A stretch of DNA of 64,000 nucleotides, from NCBI RefSeq assembly GCF_910592395.1, contig NC_088318.1, positions 14,632,349 to 14,696,348 on the forward strand. The letters are read 5' to 3'. The notes under the pieces were generated by a model that was given only the letters and a program-made list of their open reading frames with translations, was not told where the DNA came from and ran no database searches. The stretch comes from Lineus longissimus (taxonomy: Eukaryota; Nemertea; Pilidiophora; Heteronemertea; Lineidae). The first letter of the stretch is position 1, and each line of letters begins with the position of its first letter. Below are positions 21,453-33,610 of this stretch, piece by piece. The translations under genes were made by a program, and so were the position numbers.

Positions 21453-24400
21453 TCAAACAAGATAAGGCGAGTCCAGTCCAGCAGCTCCTGAAGCGATTCC
21501 CCCTTCCGATATACCAACTGGTTTCGTTCGAAGGAGATGCCCCACGGTGTTGTTCCTCAGTATTGTATCACCGGAACTAAAGAATAAAGGGAATACCGTG
21601 AAGTTTCGATAATCAAAAGAATAGTACTTTGCAACAGTTTGGTCAAAATTCTCCACAAGTCTTTTTAAAGATTTTTACCTAGAGTAAAGCTGGAAGTCTT
21701 GCTGGAAAGTAGAATTGCTTGAATGAGTCTTTCCTCTCTCCTGCTCCATTCATAAACTATTTCCCTAAAACTCTCTTCCCTTGTACCCGTTCTCACTCAG
21801 ATGTGGTTTCCAAAGTACATGTTAGTTCAAGGGGTCAAGGAATCTTTTCTCTGCAAGAGGCTAAAATGACAACTAACCTTATCAAAACTCCAAATATTCC
21901 AAGTTCACTTATAACATCACCAGAATACGCGAGAGCATTTGCTTTCATGATATAGTTGTGATTTTCTAATGGATGGATCAACTCCATTAGAATGTAGTTA
22001 TTTCTCTCCTCTGTGTCTTTGATCTTGTCGAGAAGTTTAGGAATATCATCACTGTAGATGTTATGACCACCTCCTTCTCTCTGGGGCTTTAACACATACT
22101 TTTCCGGACTTTCCATGGCAAGTTGTATGGCACTGTCCCCTTCTGGGCCCTGGAATGGCAAGAGAAAAACACGACCACTTGAATAATATTGTGATTTCTC
22201 GCCAACATGGAAATAAAAATCCTGACTGACATGGCAGTTCTGGGCTAGCTAAAGGTACGACAGAAGAAGGTTACACAATAATCATTCAAAAAATACTTGC
22301 ATCTAATGAATACTGATAAGCAAACGTCTCCCGGACATCAGACGCAGCGTCAGGATCTTCAATGAACTTCTCCACCATGCCAGGCTCACACAGCACTTGT
22401 TGAATCTTCTTCATGCCCGCCAGCTGATAATTAACAGCTGGACATTTGACAGCTTTGGAGCGTTCCATCATCGTCTTTGCATTCCACTCCTGTAAGAAAA
22501 AGTAACATTACCATAGTTGATGGCTGCTTAGTAATGACTTAGCTACTGCAGTGAGCTCATCGGAAATCTGATGAACATGTAACATGAATAGTTCAAAAGC
22601 AGGCTCTAGAACTCAGAGACAGACAGATGTAAGAGGTAGATGTAATTATGTAATTCCTTTCAAGTCAATTTTGCAGCAATGAATTCAATGTTAAACCAGC
22701 ATAGTGGTATAACTTACCTTTTCAGTGCAATAATTTTGTGGGACATAACCAGTTCTGTAATACACCACAGCAACTTCTTGTCCATTTCTGAAAAACAATT
22801 TCAGTATACATTGTATTCTTCATAGGATGATTTTGATTCATGTGTGAGTGTCTGTATGGTACAGTCATTCAATCAAACTAAATAAAAGTAAACATCAGAG
22901 AAACAAGTCATATGTAAAGAGAGAAAATAAAACCACTCACAAAATAAGTCTCTTATCTTCTGTCAGGGTTGCCTTTTCGTTGACTTCTAAAAATGTTGCG
23001 AGGACAACTTGCACCTTCTCATTCACCTTCTTGATTGCTGTCTCTACTTGCTGCACGTCATAAATATTATAAACAAAAGGTTCTACCAAAAACAATATCA
23101 CAGATCTGAAAACAAACAAAGAGTTTTACATCATGCTACTTGCGGTCTATTATTGTTCTTAGAATGGCTACTCTAGTCAGTGGAGTGTTTGTGAGATGTG
23201 TATTCCCTTTACTTTGGTAAAAGATAACTTTTGAACGTATTGGCCATTTGTCTTGCAAATAATAAATGCTATAATTATGCTTTTTTTAATTACTTACTCT
23301 TCAGCATTATATAGCTCCCAAGCAGACACCATACCCTCAGCCAGACCATCATTTGCTGTGTTCACTGGCAGCTGAAAATGTAACAATTATAGGACAGAAA
23401 TTAATGGTTTTTATCCTTAGAAATGTATCTTTACGATATAATAGAGGAGTTTTCTCAATAAGAATTGAATGGTGCGTTCCGTAATGTATATGATTGCCAT
23501 TTCCTGAATGCCTACTTTTAAGAAGTTGAAATGTACACTGATATAGTTAACTCTTTAGGTCAGTTTTCACCACATTGTCAGGGCTGGTTTGGTTACTGAC
23601 TATCTGCAGCAACAGCCATGTCTATTTGTATTTATTTAGACAAAACTAATATTATAAAATTTGTTGCCTTGTAACTTACATGTGTCGCCAGGCCACTTCT
23701 ACCTAACTTTTCCAAAAGGAACCTGAAGAAGAAAAAATCACCATAAAAAAACAAAATTTGTGTGGCTGAAGTGAAACTTCAAAGGAGATGGCGTAGTCAG
23801 TTACAGCTGGACCAGTGCTGATGTAATGTAAATTTCCTGGGTAGAGGGTTATCTCTCCCATGATCATCCCCCCCCCCTTGCCATTGTTCCAGAAAGATTA
23901 TAGCTGTCAACAAAAGTTCATAAATGAATACGGTGATATGATAAGACTGGTTAGATATGTGACCCAACACAACCAAATGAGTAGTAATTCGCATTTAGGG
24001 CAACAAGTGGATCAAACTTACACAATTGATATTGTCAGTGATTGCTAAATGAGTCACATGAGACCAACTTACTTGTGACAGTCATAGGCTGCTGTGGCCA
24101 GACCCGCCATTGAACACGCTATAGTATTGTATTCTATCTGCTTTATCATACCCGGTCCATCCTCCTTTCTTCTATCAACCATATAATCTGAACGACTTAT
24201 TTCCAAGCATATAGAAGGCATACCCCCCTCGTCTAAAACAATTTGGTAAAGTTCAAAAAGTCTTCGAATAAAGTCATCAGTTTCTCTAATTTTCCCAAAA
24301 GCATCTTTGAGAAAGTCATAATCATGTGCAACCCTGTGATATAACAGATTATAGTCTGTTTGAATCTGTTTACCAAAGTTGAACAATGTGCGTTTGATTG

Positions 24401-24984
24401 GTGAAGGCAATAAAGTCATTGGTGGTATGGTCACTTTCTCCGGTTCGTCTTGTTGGTCTTGTAATCTCATGATTACTCCTGAAAAAAGAAGGCCAGAAAG
24501 TTAGGACAATAGTGATAGTGACATCGCCATGAGACTACTTAGTATCCCCAACACTATGACATCACTGACACTGACATTGAGTCATATCGTCAAAGTGCTC
24601 GCCCTCCAACGTTCTTTGCCCACTGCCAGAGGGCAACAATAAACAGCCACTTTCGTAGTACAGTAGAACCTCTCTATTAAGGACACCCTCTGATGTGACA
24701 AATGCTGTCCTTAATAGAGAGGTGTCCTGATTAGAGAGGTCAAATTGAATGGAAAGTACCAATTTGGGACCAAAACTATTGTCCTTAATAGAGAGGTTGT
24801 CCTTAATAGAGAGGTGTCCGCTAAGGGAGGTTCCACTGTATATAGGACCAACTTGGCATCCGGTTCTAGCCATGAATAGGGATTACATACCATGTCCAAC
24901 AGCATAATCTTTAGCAAAGTCCACCAACTCAGTCAGCCGTTCTTCACTCAGCTGGACGGATATATTGTGGTGATCATCGGCCAT
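21453..24984 (-). CDS. GSS: Glutathione synthetase
   Basis: Minus-strand exons 24984-24891, 24478-24073, 23722-23680, 23371-23298, 23105-22941, 22787-22718, 22489-22301, 22149-21878 and 21576-21453; 478 aa against 474 in human. It catalyses ATP-dependent ligation of gamma-glutamylcysteine and glycine, the last step of cytosolic glutathione synthesis. Motifs include RSDYMVDRRKEDGP, QIEYNTIA, the ATP-grasp glycine-rich stretch VLKPQREGGGHN, ILMELIHP, SELGIFGVLIR, VGHLLRTK and the alanine-rich lid GGIASGAAGLDSPYLV at the C-terminus. All phases agree provided one intron (22300-22150) uses a GC donor. Intron 1 carries a MITE insertion. The start is the only ATG in exon 1 (MADDHHNIS). Confidence 0.95.
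22295..22300 (-). promoter_or_regulatory. Noncanonical GC donor splice site in GSS
   Basis: On the minus strand the exon ends TTAGAT and the intron starts GCAAGT, the usual GC-AG consensus. It joins SLD to GPEGDSA, matching the family. The adjacent GT (GCAA|GTATTT) shifts the frame and meets a stop. Confidence 0.75.
24661..24838 (+). mobile_element. 178-bp pogo/Tigger-like MITE in GSS intron 1
   Basis: Bounded by TA on both sides. It opens CAGTAGAACCTCTCTATTAA and closes GGAGGTTCCACTG, giving terminal inverted repeats that begin CAGT. The inner half repeats the TCCTTAATAGAGAGGT motif several times. There is no coding capacity. The copy at 33433 has exactly the same length and is nearly identical. 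Confidence 0.88.
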
Positions 24985-26103
24985 CTTTACTTCCACAAAA
25001 GTGAGAGAGAATTAAATACCCCGTTCAAAAGTCTTGAATCTCAGGACCTGTCAGATTAAGAAAGATGTACCAGTACATGAATGGACCAGGACAAAAGTCA
25101 ATGAACATGATGGAATGAATATCATAGAACACCACATATTATAAAGGGCCTGAATTTATTTATCTAAACAAGGACGGTTAGCCTCGGTTCCCTCTACCTG
25201 CCATAAGCCTATAATGCGGCCTTGTCAGTTTATGCTCTTACTCTTCTTATTACTCCGATCGTATGTAAGTAGCCTTGCCGAGACAGCTGGGAACCAGTCT
25301 CACCTGCCAGCCTAACAATCATTACAACAGTAACAGTAACAGTAATTTTACAGTATTGTACATGTTGTAGGTTGTACATTGAAACATTGAAACGTCACCA
25401 TGACCAACGTCATGTCCAACAAATCAAGTGACACAGAGAGATACTGAGATCACAGTATGGGAAGTTTACCACAGGTTATTCTTCAGTTCCAAATGATCAT
25501 TAAATACCTCGAACAAGCCTCGATCGATGGATGATGAACTAGCAATGAGATTATTGATATATGTAGCTGGATATCATTACTGTTCACTTGCCAAAGAGAC
25601 ACCTAGCGGTTGATAGTTGAACGAAACTCGTTTGCAATCGGGAAGGAATCACTTTCCATACACAAAGTATGATTACACTGTTTACAGTATATGATATAAC
25701 ATCATGTACAAATTAAAACAACATGGACTTGTTGAAGGTTAAGCTCAGGGTAACACAGAAAAATCTACACCTTATTTTACCAAAATATCTACAACTAACG
25801 AAATTTTAAGGAAATAGCATCCCGCGAAGATGACGTTACTGCAGCTGCTGCCCTCTATTTCCCCATCGCTGAATTACAGGCAATGTCGGACAAACATGCG
25901 GTTTCGTAATGGATTCAGGCTTTCTAACTAGGGCAGTTAGATTATATCTGGCACATGTCCGAGTGTTGGAAATACTACATAATTGTTCTGAATATTTCTT
26001 TCTCTGACTCTATGGTATCATTCATGCTAAAAACAATGCAGGGTCAAAGATAATTGACTTTGAAATAAGCTCAAATGCGTGAAATAAGTGTCGATGTCCG
26101 ACT

Positions 26104-26162
26104 GTCACGTGACTAAAACGTCATCAATATCTTATGCAAATGACCTTGTGAGCTATAAATAG
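26104..26162 (+). promoter_or_regulatory. TATA promoter with E-box/CLEAR-type and octamer motifs upstream of the SLC6 gene
   Basis: In order: GTCACGTGAC (26104-26113, a palindromic E-box identical to the CLEAR core), ATGCAAAT (26134-26141, the POU octamer) and TATAAATAG (26154-26162). Transcription would start near 26185-26195, leaving a 5' UTR of about 460 bases before the SLC6 ATG at 26652. The motifs are exact; their function is inferred. Confidence 0.6.
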
Positions 26163-26651
26163 TAACTTCGCGGAATGCTATTGCAAGGTCCACCCTGTAC
26201 AGGGTGGGAAAAATGTGTTTCATTTTCACATGGCGAACACAGTCTAATCATTTTCATAAGGGATTGCATGAAATCAGAACAGCAGACCTGATGAGACAGC
26301 AGATACCACTGCAACAACCATGCCATAACATGCTGCCACAGACCTGATAATAGTATGGTAAACGAGCCTCTTCCTGACTGAGTCCTTTCATTCATGAATA
26401 TTTGTTTTCGGGCGCTGGAGTGCGAACTAATGGTCGGATTATTCTGAAATTTAGTTCTCAGTGCAAAAGACAAGATCTTCTGGTATATCTAACAGAACAA
26501 ATAGAAGCAGGGGAGGGGGTTGGGGTTGGAAACCCTTGCAATAACCAATGCCATCATGTTTCCCGCGTTATACTGATATACGCACCGACCTATCACCCCT
26601 CGCTTGCGCGAGTGGCAGCCATTGAATGAATGTATTGTTGACGAAAGCAAG

Positions 26652-29600
26652 ATGAGCGAGGAAAATAGAGGAGGGGAATCATCAGATGATAATTCATCAG
26701 AAAATGCCGATGAAGGTGGTATGGAATTGAGTCCACTCAATCTGGAAGGTGAAAACGAGGGAAATGGAGGGGCACCTCGAGCTGCTTGGGACAGTAAAGT
26801 CCAGTTTTTACTCTCGGTAATCGGCTACGCTGTTGGGCTTGGAAATGTCTGGCGATTTCCGTACCTCTGCCAGCAGAATGGAGGGGGTAAGACTCTAATT
26901 TTCCCCTTTTCACCATATTGGTTTCATGTATTGATTCGTCATTGTCAAGATGTCTGCTGTGAAAGGAAGCTTGATGGTGTGTCTGGCTTTTGTTTTGAGT
27001 ATTTATGATGACTGCTCGTTCGGTATCGCAGAACACACGTGGCCAATCATGATCATGGTGAGTGAGGTAATGTGAAGGAACGTTGTGCATTGTATGCATT
27101 GTGGAAATGATGTCTGGAATTTATCGTATCGGCCTACGTATACATTGTACGCCATTATTGTATACAAGCTGAACTTACACACGTCATACGCCTTGCACAT
27201 AACCCAGACAAGAAACTTGGGCTATTGCCATGGTATTTTTATTTGATGTGGGGTTGATCAGTATATGACCGAGTTATGATATCATTCCTCCAATCACACA
27301 ATCCCCCAGTTTAGGCCATAGGCACCCTTGTTGATAAACAAATTCTTGGTTCCAGGTGGAAGTGTGATGAAATGTACATTGCTTGGCCTGGACACAAGGC
27401 CTGTTGGAAATTAGTATCCAGGCCATGTGGAACCTTATGTCCATTCCAGGCACTGTACATAGATTGAATGCTTACCTGGAGACAAGAATTTGTTCATCAA
27501 GATTAAGAAGGGTATTGTCACCCGCACGGTTGTGGTTTTCAGCTATTTCACCTTAATTTTCCATCCCCAGAAGTATGCTACCGGGCCCAGTTAAAATGCC
27601 AATTCATCTGTGAAAATTTCATTTTTCAGGTATTGGGGTTGGTGTCCTCAATTCAATAGGGAGGTCATGTTGCAACAAACCCCTTTGAATTAATCACTTA
27701 TTACCTTGTGACATTTCTACTGTAGGCAATATAAATTTGTCAAAATTGCTATTATTTGTGTTAGAATAGATGCTTTGCATAAGGCATGTAATTGGCTATT
27801 ACACAGCAGGCTTTTTTGTTGGTGATCAGTATATCAGAGAGCGACAAATAACTCCAATAGACTGTTATAAATCACACAATATATAAAAGGTACTGGTAAA
27901 CGGATGATTGAAAAGTTACTTGGTTAAACTGATCACGCAGCTCCTTGCCCAGAAGGTCCACTCCATCCATCCATCCATCCATCCATGTTGCATGCCCATA
28001 TTTTCATTTCAATGCAGGTTTTATTTTTTGCCCTTTATTGCAGGTGCCTTTCTTATCCCTTATGTCATCATGCTGTTTGCCGAGGGTATTCCCTTGTTCT
28101 ACCTGGAGCTTGCCATTGGACAACGGCTGAGGAAAGGTTCAATTGGAGTATGGGATGAAATTAACCCTTATCTCGGTGGCCTAGGCTATGCCAGCGCCAT
28201 GGTTTCCTTCATTGTCTCGTTGTATTATAACGTCATTATAACATGGTGTCTTTACTACCTGTTTTTCTCGTTCCGTACCGTGTTACCGTGGGCTGAATGC
28301 CCGAAATATGTGGACGAGTTTAACCAAACTAAAATAGTGGAGGAATGTGACATAAGTGACTCAACATCATATTTTTGGTATCGCGAGACATTGGATATTT
28401 CGGATGGCATTGAACATTCTGATGGGATTAAATGGAAGATTCTGGTGGCTTTGACAGTGGCGTGGATTATTGTGTACCTCTGCATGTGCAGGGGAATTAA
28501 ATCTCAGGGAAAGGTACAATCTATTTCATTATTTACCCTTCACATTACAGTGGTGATTTGGTCTAGAGGCAACAATCCACATTTCTTAGACTGTAGGGGT
28601 TATTACTGATTTCTTCAGACCTTCAGCATCCTAAAACGAAAATAAATAAAATGGAACAGTACACAATGAAAACAACAAGAGAAAAAAAATAGTTTGACTC
28701 CCAAAGTTGGCATGTCCCACTTCCAGACTTTCAAAGTGTATCTTTAGTTTAAAGTACTTTCTGAAACGCATGGTTATTGTATCAGTTCATTCTATTTGCA
28801 GGTGGTGTATGTGACGGCCACTTTCCCTTACGTGGTGCTGATCATATTTTTTGGTCGAGCTATGACATTAAAAGGAGCTGGAGATGGATTGAGACACATG
28901 TTCACGCCCAAGGTAGGTTTGTTAGGAAGTCAACAAACAAACAATCGAGATAAACCCAGGAACTCCTGCATGTCTTAGTCAAAGTCCTCTTGAGCACAGC
29001 TAGAAATTAGGTAATTTCAACTAATTTATTTCATTGCAGATGCACCGTCTCCTAGATCCTCAAGTGTGGCTTGATGCGGCAACTCAAATATTTTACAGTT
29101 TGGGTCTAGCATTTGGAGGCCTAATTGCTTATGCCAGTTATAACCCTCCAAAAAACAACTGCAAGCGGGATGCGTTAATGGTGTCTGTGACAAACTGCAG
29201 TACTTCCTTGTTCGCCAGTATCATCATTTTTGCTGTCCTGGGCTTCAAAGCCAATCTTCTCTTCGATAAATGTGAAGAACAGTAAGTATGAGTTTCAGAC
29301 TAATCTTGTTATTTCGAAGTGTTCACATGCTCGCATTGGTGGCCTTCAGACACATTGCAGCTGTTTGGCAGTCTGCCACATCAGAAAGTCTGCAGTGTGT
29401 GATTCTAGTTATTCATCAACATTGTGTTCAACGGTCTTCCCGGAGTAGAGTAAAACTGGATATTTTAACTGTAGTTTACAACACTGCCACTGGTCCCTAT
29501 TGTTGGGCTGTTTATTTTCTCCAATGACACATGTTTCTGCTCCTCTATGCTTTATCAGGGTGGTTAGGGTTGACTTGCATCCGTATCTGTTACTTTAAAT

Positions 29601-32062
29601 GGGACCTGGTGGCAAACTTGGGGACCGGTATGTCGGGGAATCCGTTGTCAGAACGGTTGGCCCTGGCCCCTTGCAATTTAATAATATCATTGACTAATTT
29701 TATTTTCAGCAACAATGCCACAATCACTGCGCACCTTGAAAGCCAGTGGAATACCTCCATTGATATCCAAGGCCATCATAACAACAGCTTTGACCAATAT
29801 GTTTTGGACTTTAATCTAACCAACATCTCAAAAGTACTGCATTTGAAAACCTGTAGTTTGGAAAAAAATCTCGAGCATGTAAGTGAAAGGAGACCTTTGC
29901 GAAAATCACCTTCTCGTCAGAATTCAAAATTGTACATGTATATTGGAAGGGACCGAGTAATCATGTCTTGGAATCAATCCCTCAGATCTCACATTTTATA
30001 AGTCATAATTGACCCAAAGCTCAAACATAATTAGTCTATTCTAGGAATATACCATATGATACGAACATGATATAAGGGCCACAATTGATAATGTAGTCAC
30101 AAAGTCTTTCTGAGAAATATAAAGTTTATGCAGAGCAACGACGTTACATACGAAAAATCATTTAAAAGAGGATCAGGCAAATACAATGAAATCGTTTGGT
30201 TACAATTTTTCCATTGTTTCTGTCATCGAATGGTGAAATTGCTTCGTTGCAGTGCAATCATTTCCGAGGTCTCCACCAGACGTCACATGTGACATGGCTC
30301 TCATCAATAATATATAAATAATTTTTTCACCTTGGTACATTTCAGGCTGCTGAAGGCACCGGTCTCGCTTTTGTTGTGTTCACACAGGCCATCATTGAAT
30401 TCCCAGGATCACAGTTTTGGTCAGTCATGTTCTTCCTTATGTTGCTCATGTTAGGACTTGGCAGTCAGTTCGGGACTCTAGAAGGGGTATCAACCTCCTT
30501 ATGTGATCTTCAGCTTTTCAAGTGGATGAAGCGAAAAGAGCTAACTGCAGGTAATTGTCAAAGATTTCAGTAAAACCTTCAGGCTAACACTTTAGATAGA
30601 CACTTCTCCTACACAGTCACCTTTCTACATCATTACATGTATGTGACTGCCACGGCAAGCCGCCATTTTGGATCCGCTGCTCTACAGTTTGTGGACTAGA
30701 CACTGGTACGTGAGGACACCAGAATCATAGCGATCGACTAACTATTCAATGGCCAATTCTGCTATTTGCTGTCTGTTGCTTGATTTTTGTCATGAAATAC
30801 ATGCTTCAAATGGTGTGACAGTGTACAAGCATGTAGTACTAATTTGATAGCATAAGTGTCGGTAGAGAATGTCGAGAAAAAGTACATTTGGGTTTGTCTT
30901 TTTTCAGCCTTTCTGTGCATCATTTCGTATCTGATCGGGTTCATTTTCACTCTTGGAAGTGGCCAATACTGGGTTAAACTCTTTGACACATTTGCTGGCA
31001 GTTTTCCCTTCATGACGATAGCCTTCTTTGAAGTTATTGGTGTGGTGTATTTGCGGGGAATGAATAAGTAAGTATCCTTTCATCTTATGTCCAAATGTAT
31101 ATTTGGTTAGAAAATTCAAAATAGAGAAATCAGTGGACTATTCTTCACTCATACTCTTCATGCATTTAATTTTTCAAATTCAAACTTTTATTCGAATGTT
31201 ATTGTCATCTTTTCAGATTTAATAAGGATATCGAGTTCATTACCGGTGAAAAGCCAGGATTGTATTGGCAAATAACGTGGCGATTCGTGGCCCCAATTAT
31301 TATGTTCACCGTCCTTATAGCATCCGTGATAAGCAAGATTATCGTCCCAGTCACGTATCCTGTCTATGACAAAAGTGTCGTAAGTACCAATCATCGTCCT
31401 TATTCGCGTTTGGCTATCTCTGCCAGCTAGTTACCGATTTACTCCTAAGTAGGGTCAGGTGCCTTGCTCATTGACACCAAGACAAAACAGCAGTGATCCT
31501 TCTGGAAGACGAACCCTGACCTCTTGATAGTGGGTCAAGCGCTCCAACCACTTATCTCCCATCTGGCTTCAAAAAAGAGCAGCCTGATGGCATTACCAAT
31601 TTGCAAATGAATGACAACAGGTTATTTGCAGTTTATTCTGAATGTTCCCTGGCAACATTCGACTTGCTTTACCAGAGCAGGTCACATATAAATTTAATGT
31701 AAAGTTGTGAAAGCATTTTCCATGAATCTGTGAGAGTTTTGTAGTGATTACAACTCGGCTTTTTTCTTCAGGGTTTGATGAAAGAAGCTCCCTATCCGTG
31801 GTGGTGTGGTATTGTCATCACTCTTCTTGTTGGTTCATCAGTTATTAGTATCCCCCTTGTAGCTGTCCTCAGAAGATTTGGTTGTATGAGTATGGACTCC
31901 GCAAAGGCAGCTGTGAGTGCAACCGGTGGAACGACACAATCAACCTCTGCAATTATGCCCGATTTGGTCGATCAGTCAATCATCTCGGATGACAACTTGA
32001 CAGTGAATTATACGCCACGGCTGGACAATGGCAGTTTAACAGTGACATTTGATGATGATTGA
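26652..32062 (+). CDS. SLC6-family sodium-dependent amino-acid transporter (SLC6A15-A20 type)
   Basis: Exons 26652-26886, 28044-28513, 28802-28912, 29040-29281, 29710-29878, 30346-30550, 30908-31067, 31217-31379 and 31772-32062; 681 aa. The ATG at 26652 ([11 protein letters not shown]) is the first real ATG of the frame. The acidic N-terminus leads into TM1 with the Na+/substrate motif [20 protein letters not shown]. Then come [80 protein letters not shown] and ALYWQIT-type late TMs. Twelve TMs are expected, with a glycosylation-rich EL4 (29710-29878). The wording of TM3-4 and the large EL2 (WYREALDISD-like) match the B0AT/NTT4 subgroup of neutral amino-acid transporters rather than monoamine transporters. 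Exact substrate unknown. A polyadenylation signal may be AATAAA at 32744. Confidence 0.92.
27963..27986. repeat. CCAT microsatellite in SLC6 intron 1
   Basis: Six CCAT units, just upstream of the polypyrimidine tract of SLC6 exon 2. Confidence 0.85.
31450..31575 (-). mobile_element. tRNA-like SINE fragment in SLC6 intron 8
   Basis: On the minus strand it reads AAGTGGTTGGAGCGC, then CACTATCAAGAGGTCAGGG and TTCGTCTTCC, an A-box-like head with a B-box-like GGTTCGTC. The ATCAAGAGGT stretch is shared with the SINE at 5820-6020. Its ends are not defined. Confidence 0.45.
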
Positions 32063-32732
32063 TTTTTTTTGCATATGTGGGTCGTTCTGTGTCAATATTC
32101 ATTATGCAAGAAAAACCACAGAGTGTGTAACAATCCTGTACTGCTGTCCATAAAAAATGCCTTTCCTGTTTGAAAACAAAATCCTTTACGAAAAATATGT
32201 TCTTGTACGACAAGATGAAAGAATTTGGCTTAATTTTGTACATTTACCTGCAATCCATGGTTGATTTGAAAGTGGATGGCTGGGCAATGCAAAATTAGGT
32301 CACTGTCACATGGATACGCATACATGTCGGGGAAACCATATGGAAGACCCTTCAAATTCCAGCAAAATTTGACAACGACAAAGAAATCTCCTATTGTCAT
32401 GTTGGGACATTTTGAATAGGTATTAAGGTCATTCTAAATGATATCTGAGATTTTCTGCTGTTATTTATCAAACATTGACTTGGCAGCCAATTTTTACTTA
32501 CTTGCCGCCTCCTTGCCTACTGAAGCACAGTTCCTGTTCATTGTTATGTAAAGCATGTACAGATATTGCTACATGCGACGCAGTACAAAAAACAATGTTG
32601 AGGAAAGAGTGCTTTCCCAGGTAAACAGAAGGCCAGTTGGTAAAAACTTGCTGCAAAGTCATTGGATGAACAATGGAAGAAAATCCTCTTCGATATTATG
32701 TAGGATAAGCATATTTCTCAAAGAGCTTACAA

Positions 32733-32852
32733 TGGGTGATATGAATAAAGACTAGCAAATGCTTTTACTCCGGTTTTGTACAGGAAGGCCTAGTGTAAAT
32801 GTACATGGAGATTTAGATAAAAGCATTTGCTAGTCTTTATTCATATCACCCA
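32733..32852. repeat. Perfect 35-bp inverted repeat, 50-base loop
   Basis: The arm at 32733-32767 is the exact reverse complement of 32818-32852. It lies about 670 bases after the SLC6 stop codon. The left arm contains AATAAA (32744-32749). RNA from either strand would form a long perfect hairpin; it could also be a small foldback element. Confidence 0.9.
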
Positions 32853-33432
32853 ATATATCGACACTGTACAGGATCCATGGCATTTTCCATGCACAACAGT
32901 AATTTTACCTCAAGAAGCAATCGTAATTCAGTTCCTAGAAATCATGAGTTGAGTGGTAGTTAAAGCTTCCAACTTCAGGTTTTGCCAGTTAATGACATGA
33001 GTGAAATGACTTGGAATGACCCATTCCAATCTGCTAACTGTGCCTTACAATGCATTGTACATGTATGTCCTCATTAAAGGTATTGTCCACTGTTTATATC
33101 CAGCCTGCAGGAAATAAGCCAAGTCTATTTCTTTTCACGAAACAGTTAAAACATTTTTATCTTGACATTTCGTGACCAGTCAAGTCACATTCTCAGAAAG
33201 TGTCTTGGTTCTTCCCCTAGTGGTCAAGAAAGTTTTTTTCGCTACGTATCATCAAACTGAAAATCCTCATACTCGTAAAGAAATTGATGATTTATTCTAA
33301 GATAGGTCATTTATTTGGTTATGGGAGAACAATATGTGTATAAGATGATACCTGTTATGAAAAAAGGTTATGGCTGATGCTGACAGAGAATCAGGAAAAA
33401 TGTAATAGCGTGATAGTGTTTTATGTAGAATA

Positions 33433-33610
33433 CAGTAGAACCTCTCTATTAAGGACACCCTCGGGACTGACAAGTGCTGTCCTTAATAGAGAGGTGTCCT
33501 GATTAGAGAGGTGAAATTGAATGGAAACAACCAATTTGGGACCAAAACTAGTGTCCTTAATAGAGAGGTTGTCCTTAATAGATAGGTGTCCGCTAACAGA
33601 GGTTCCACTG
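33433..33610 (+). mobile_element. 178-bp pogo/Tigger-like MITE, second full copy
   Basis: Same length, orientation and termini as the copy at 24661-24838, again flanked by TA. Differences are a few substitutions near the left end and in the right repeat, implying recent spread. Confidence 0.88.

Noticed and set aside
26604-26651. N-terminal extension of the SLC6 protein
   Set aside because: The extended frame begins at TTG; the first real ATG is 26652. The same applies to the upstream extensions of the triple-CRD gene (15139) and the TRP-like gene (42816).
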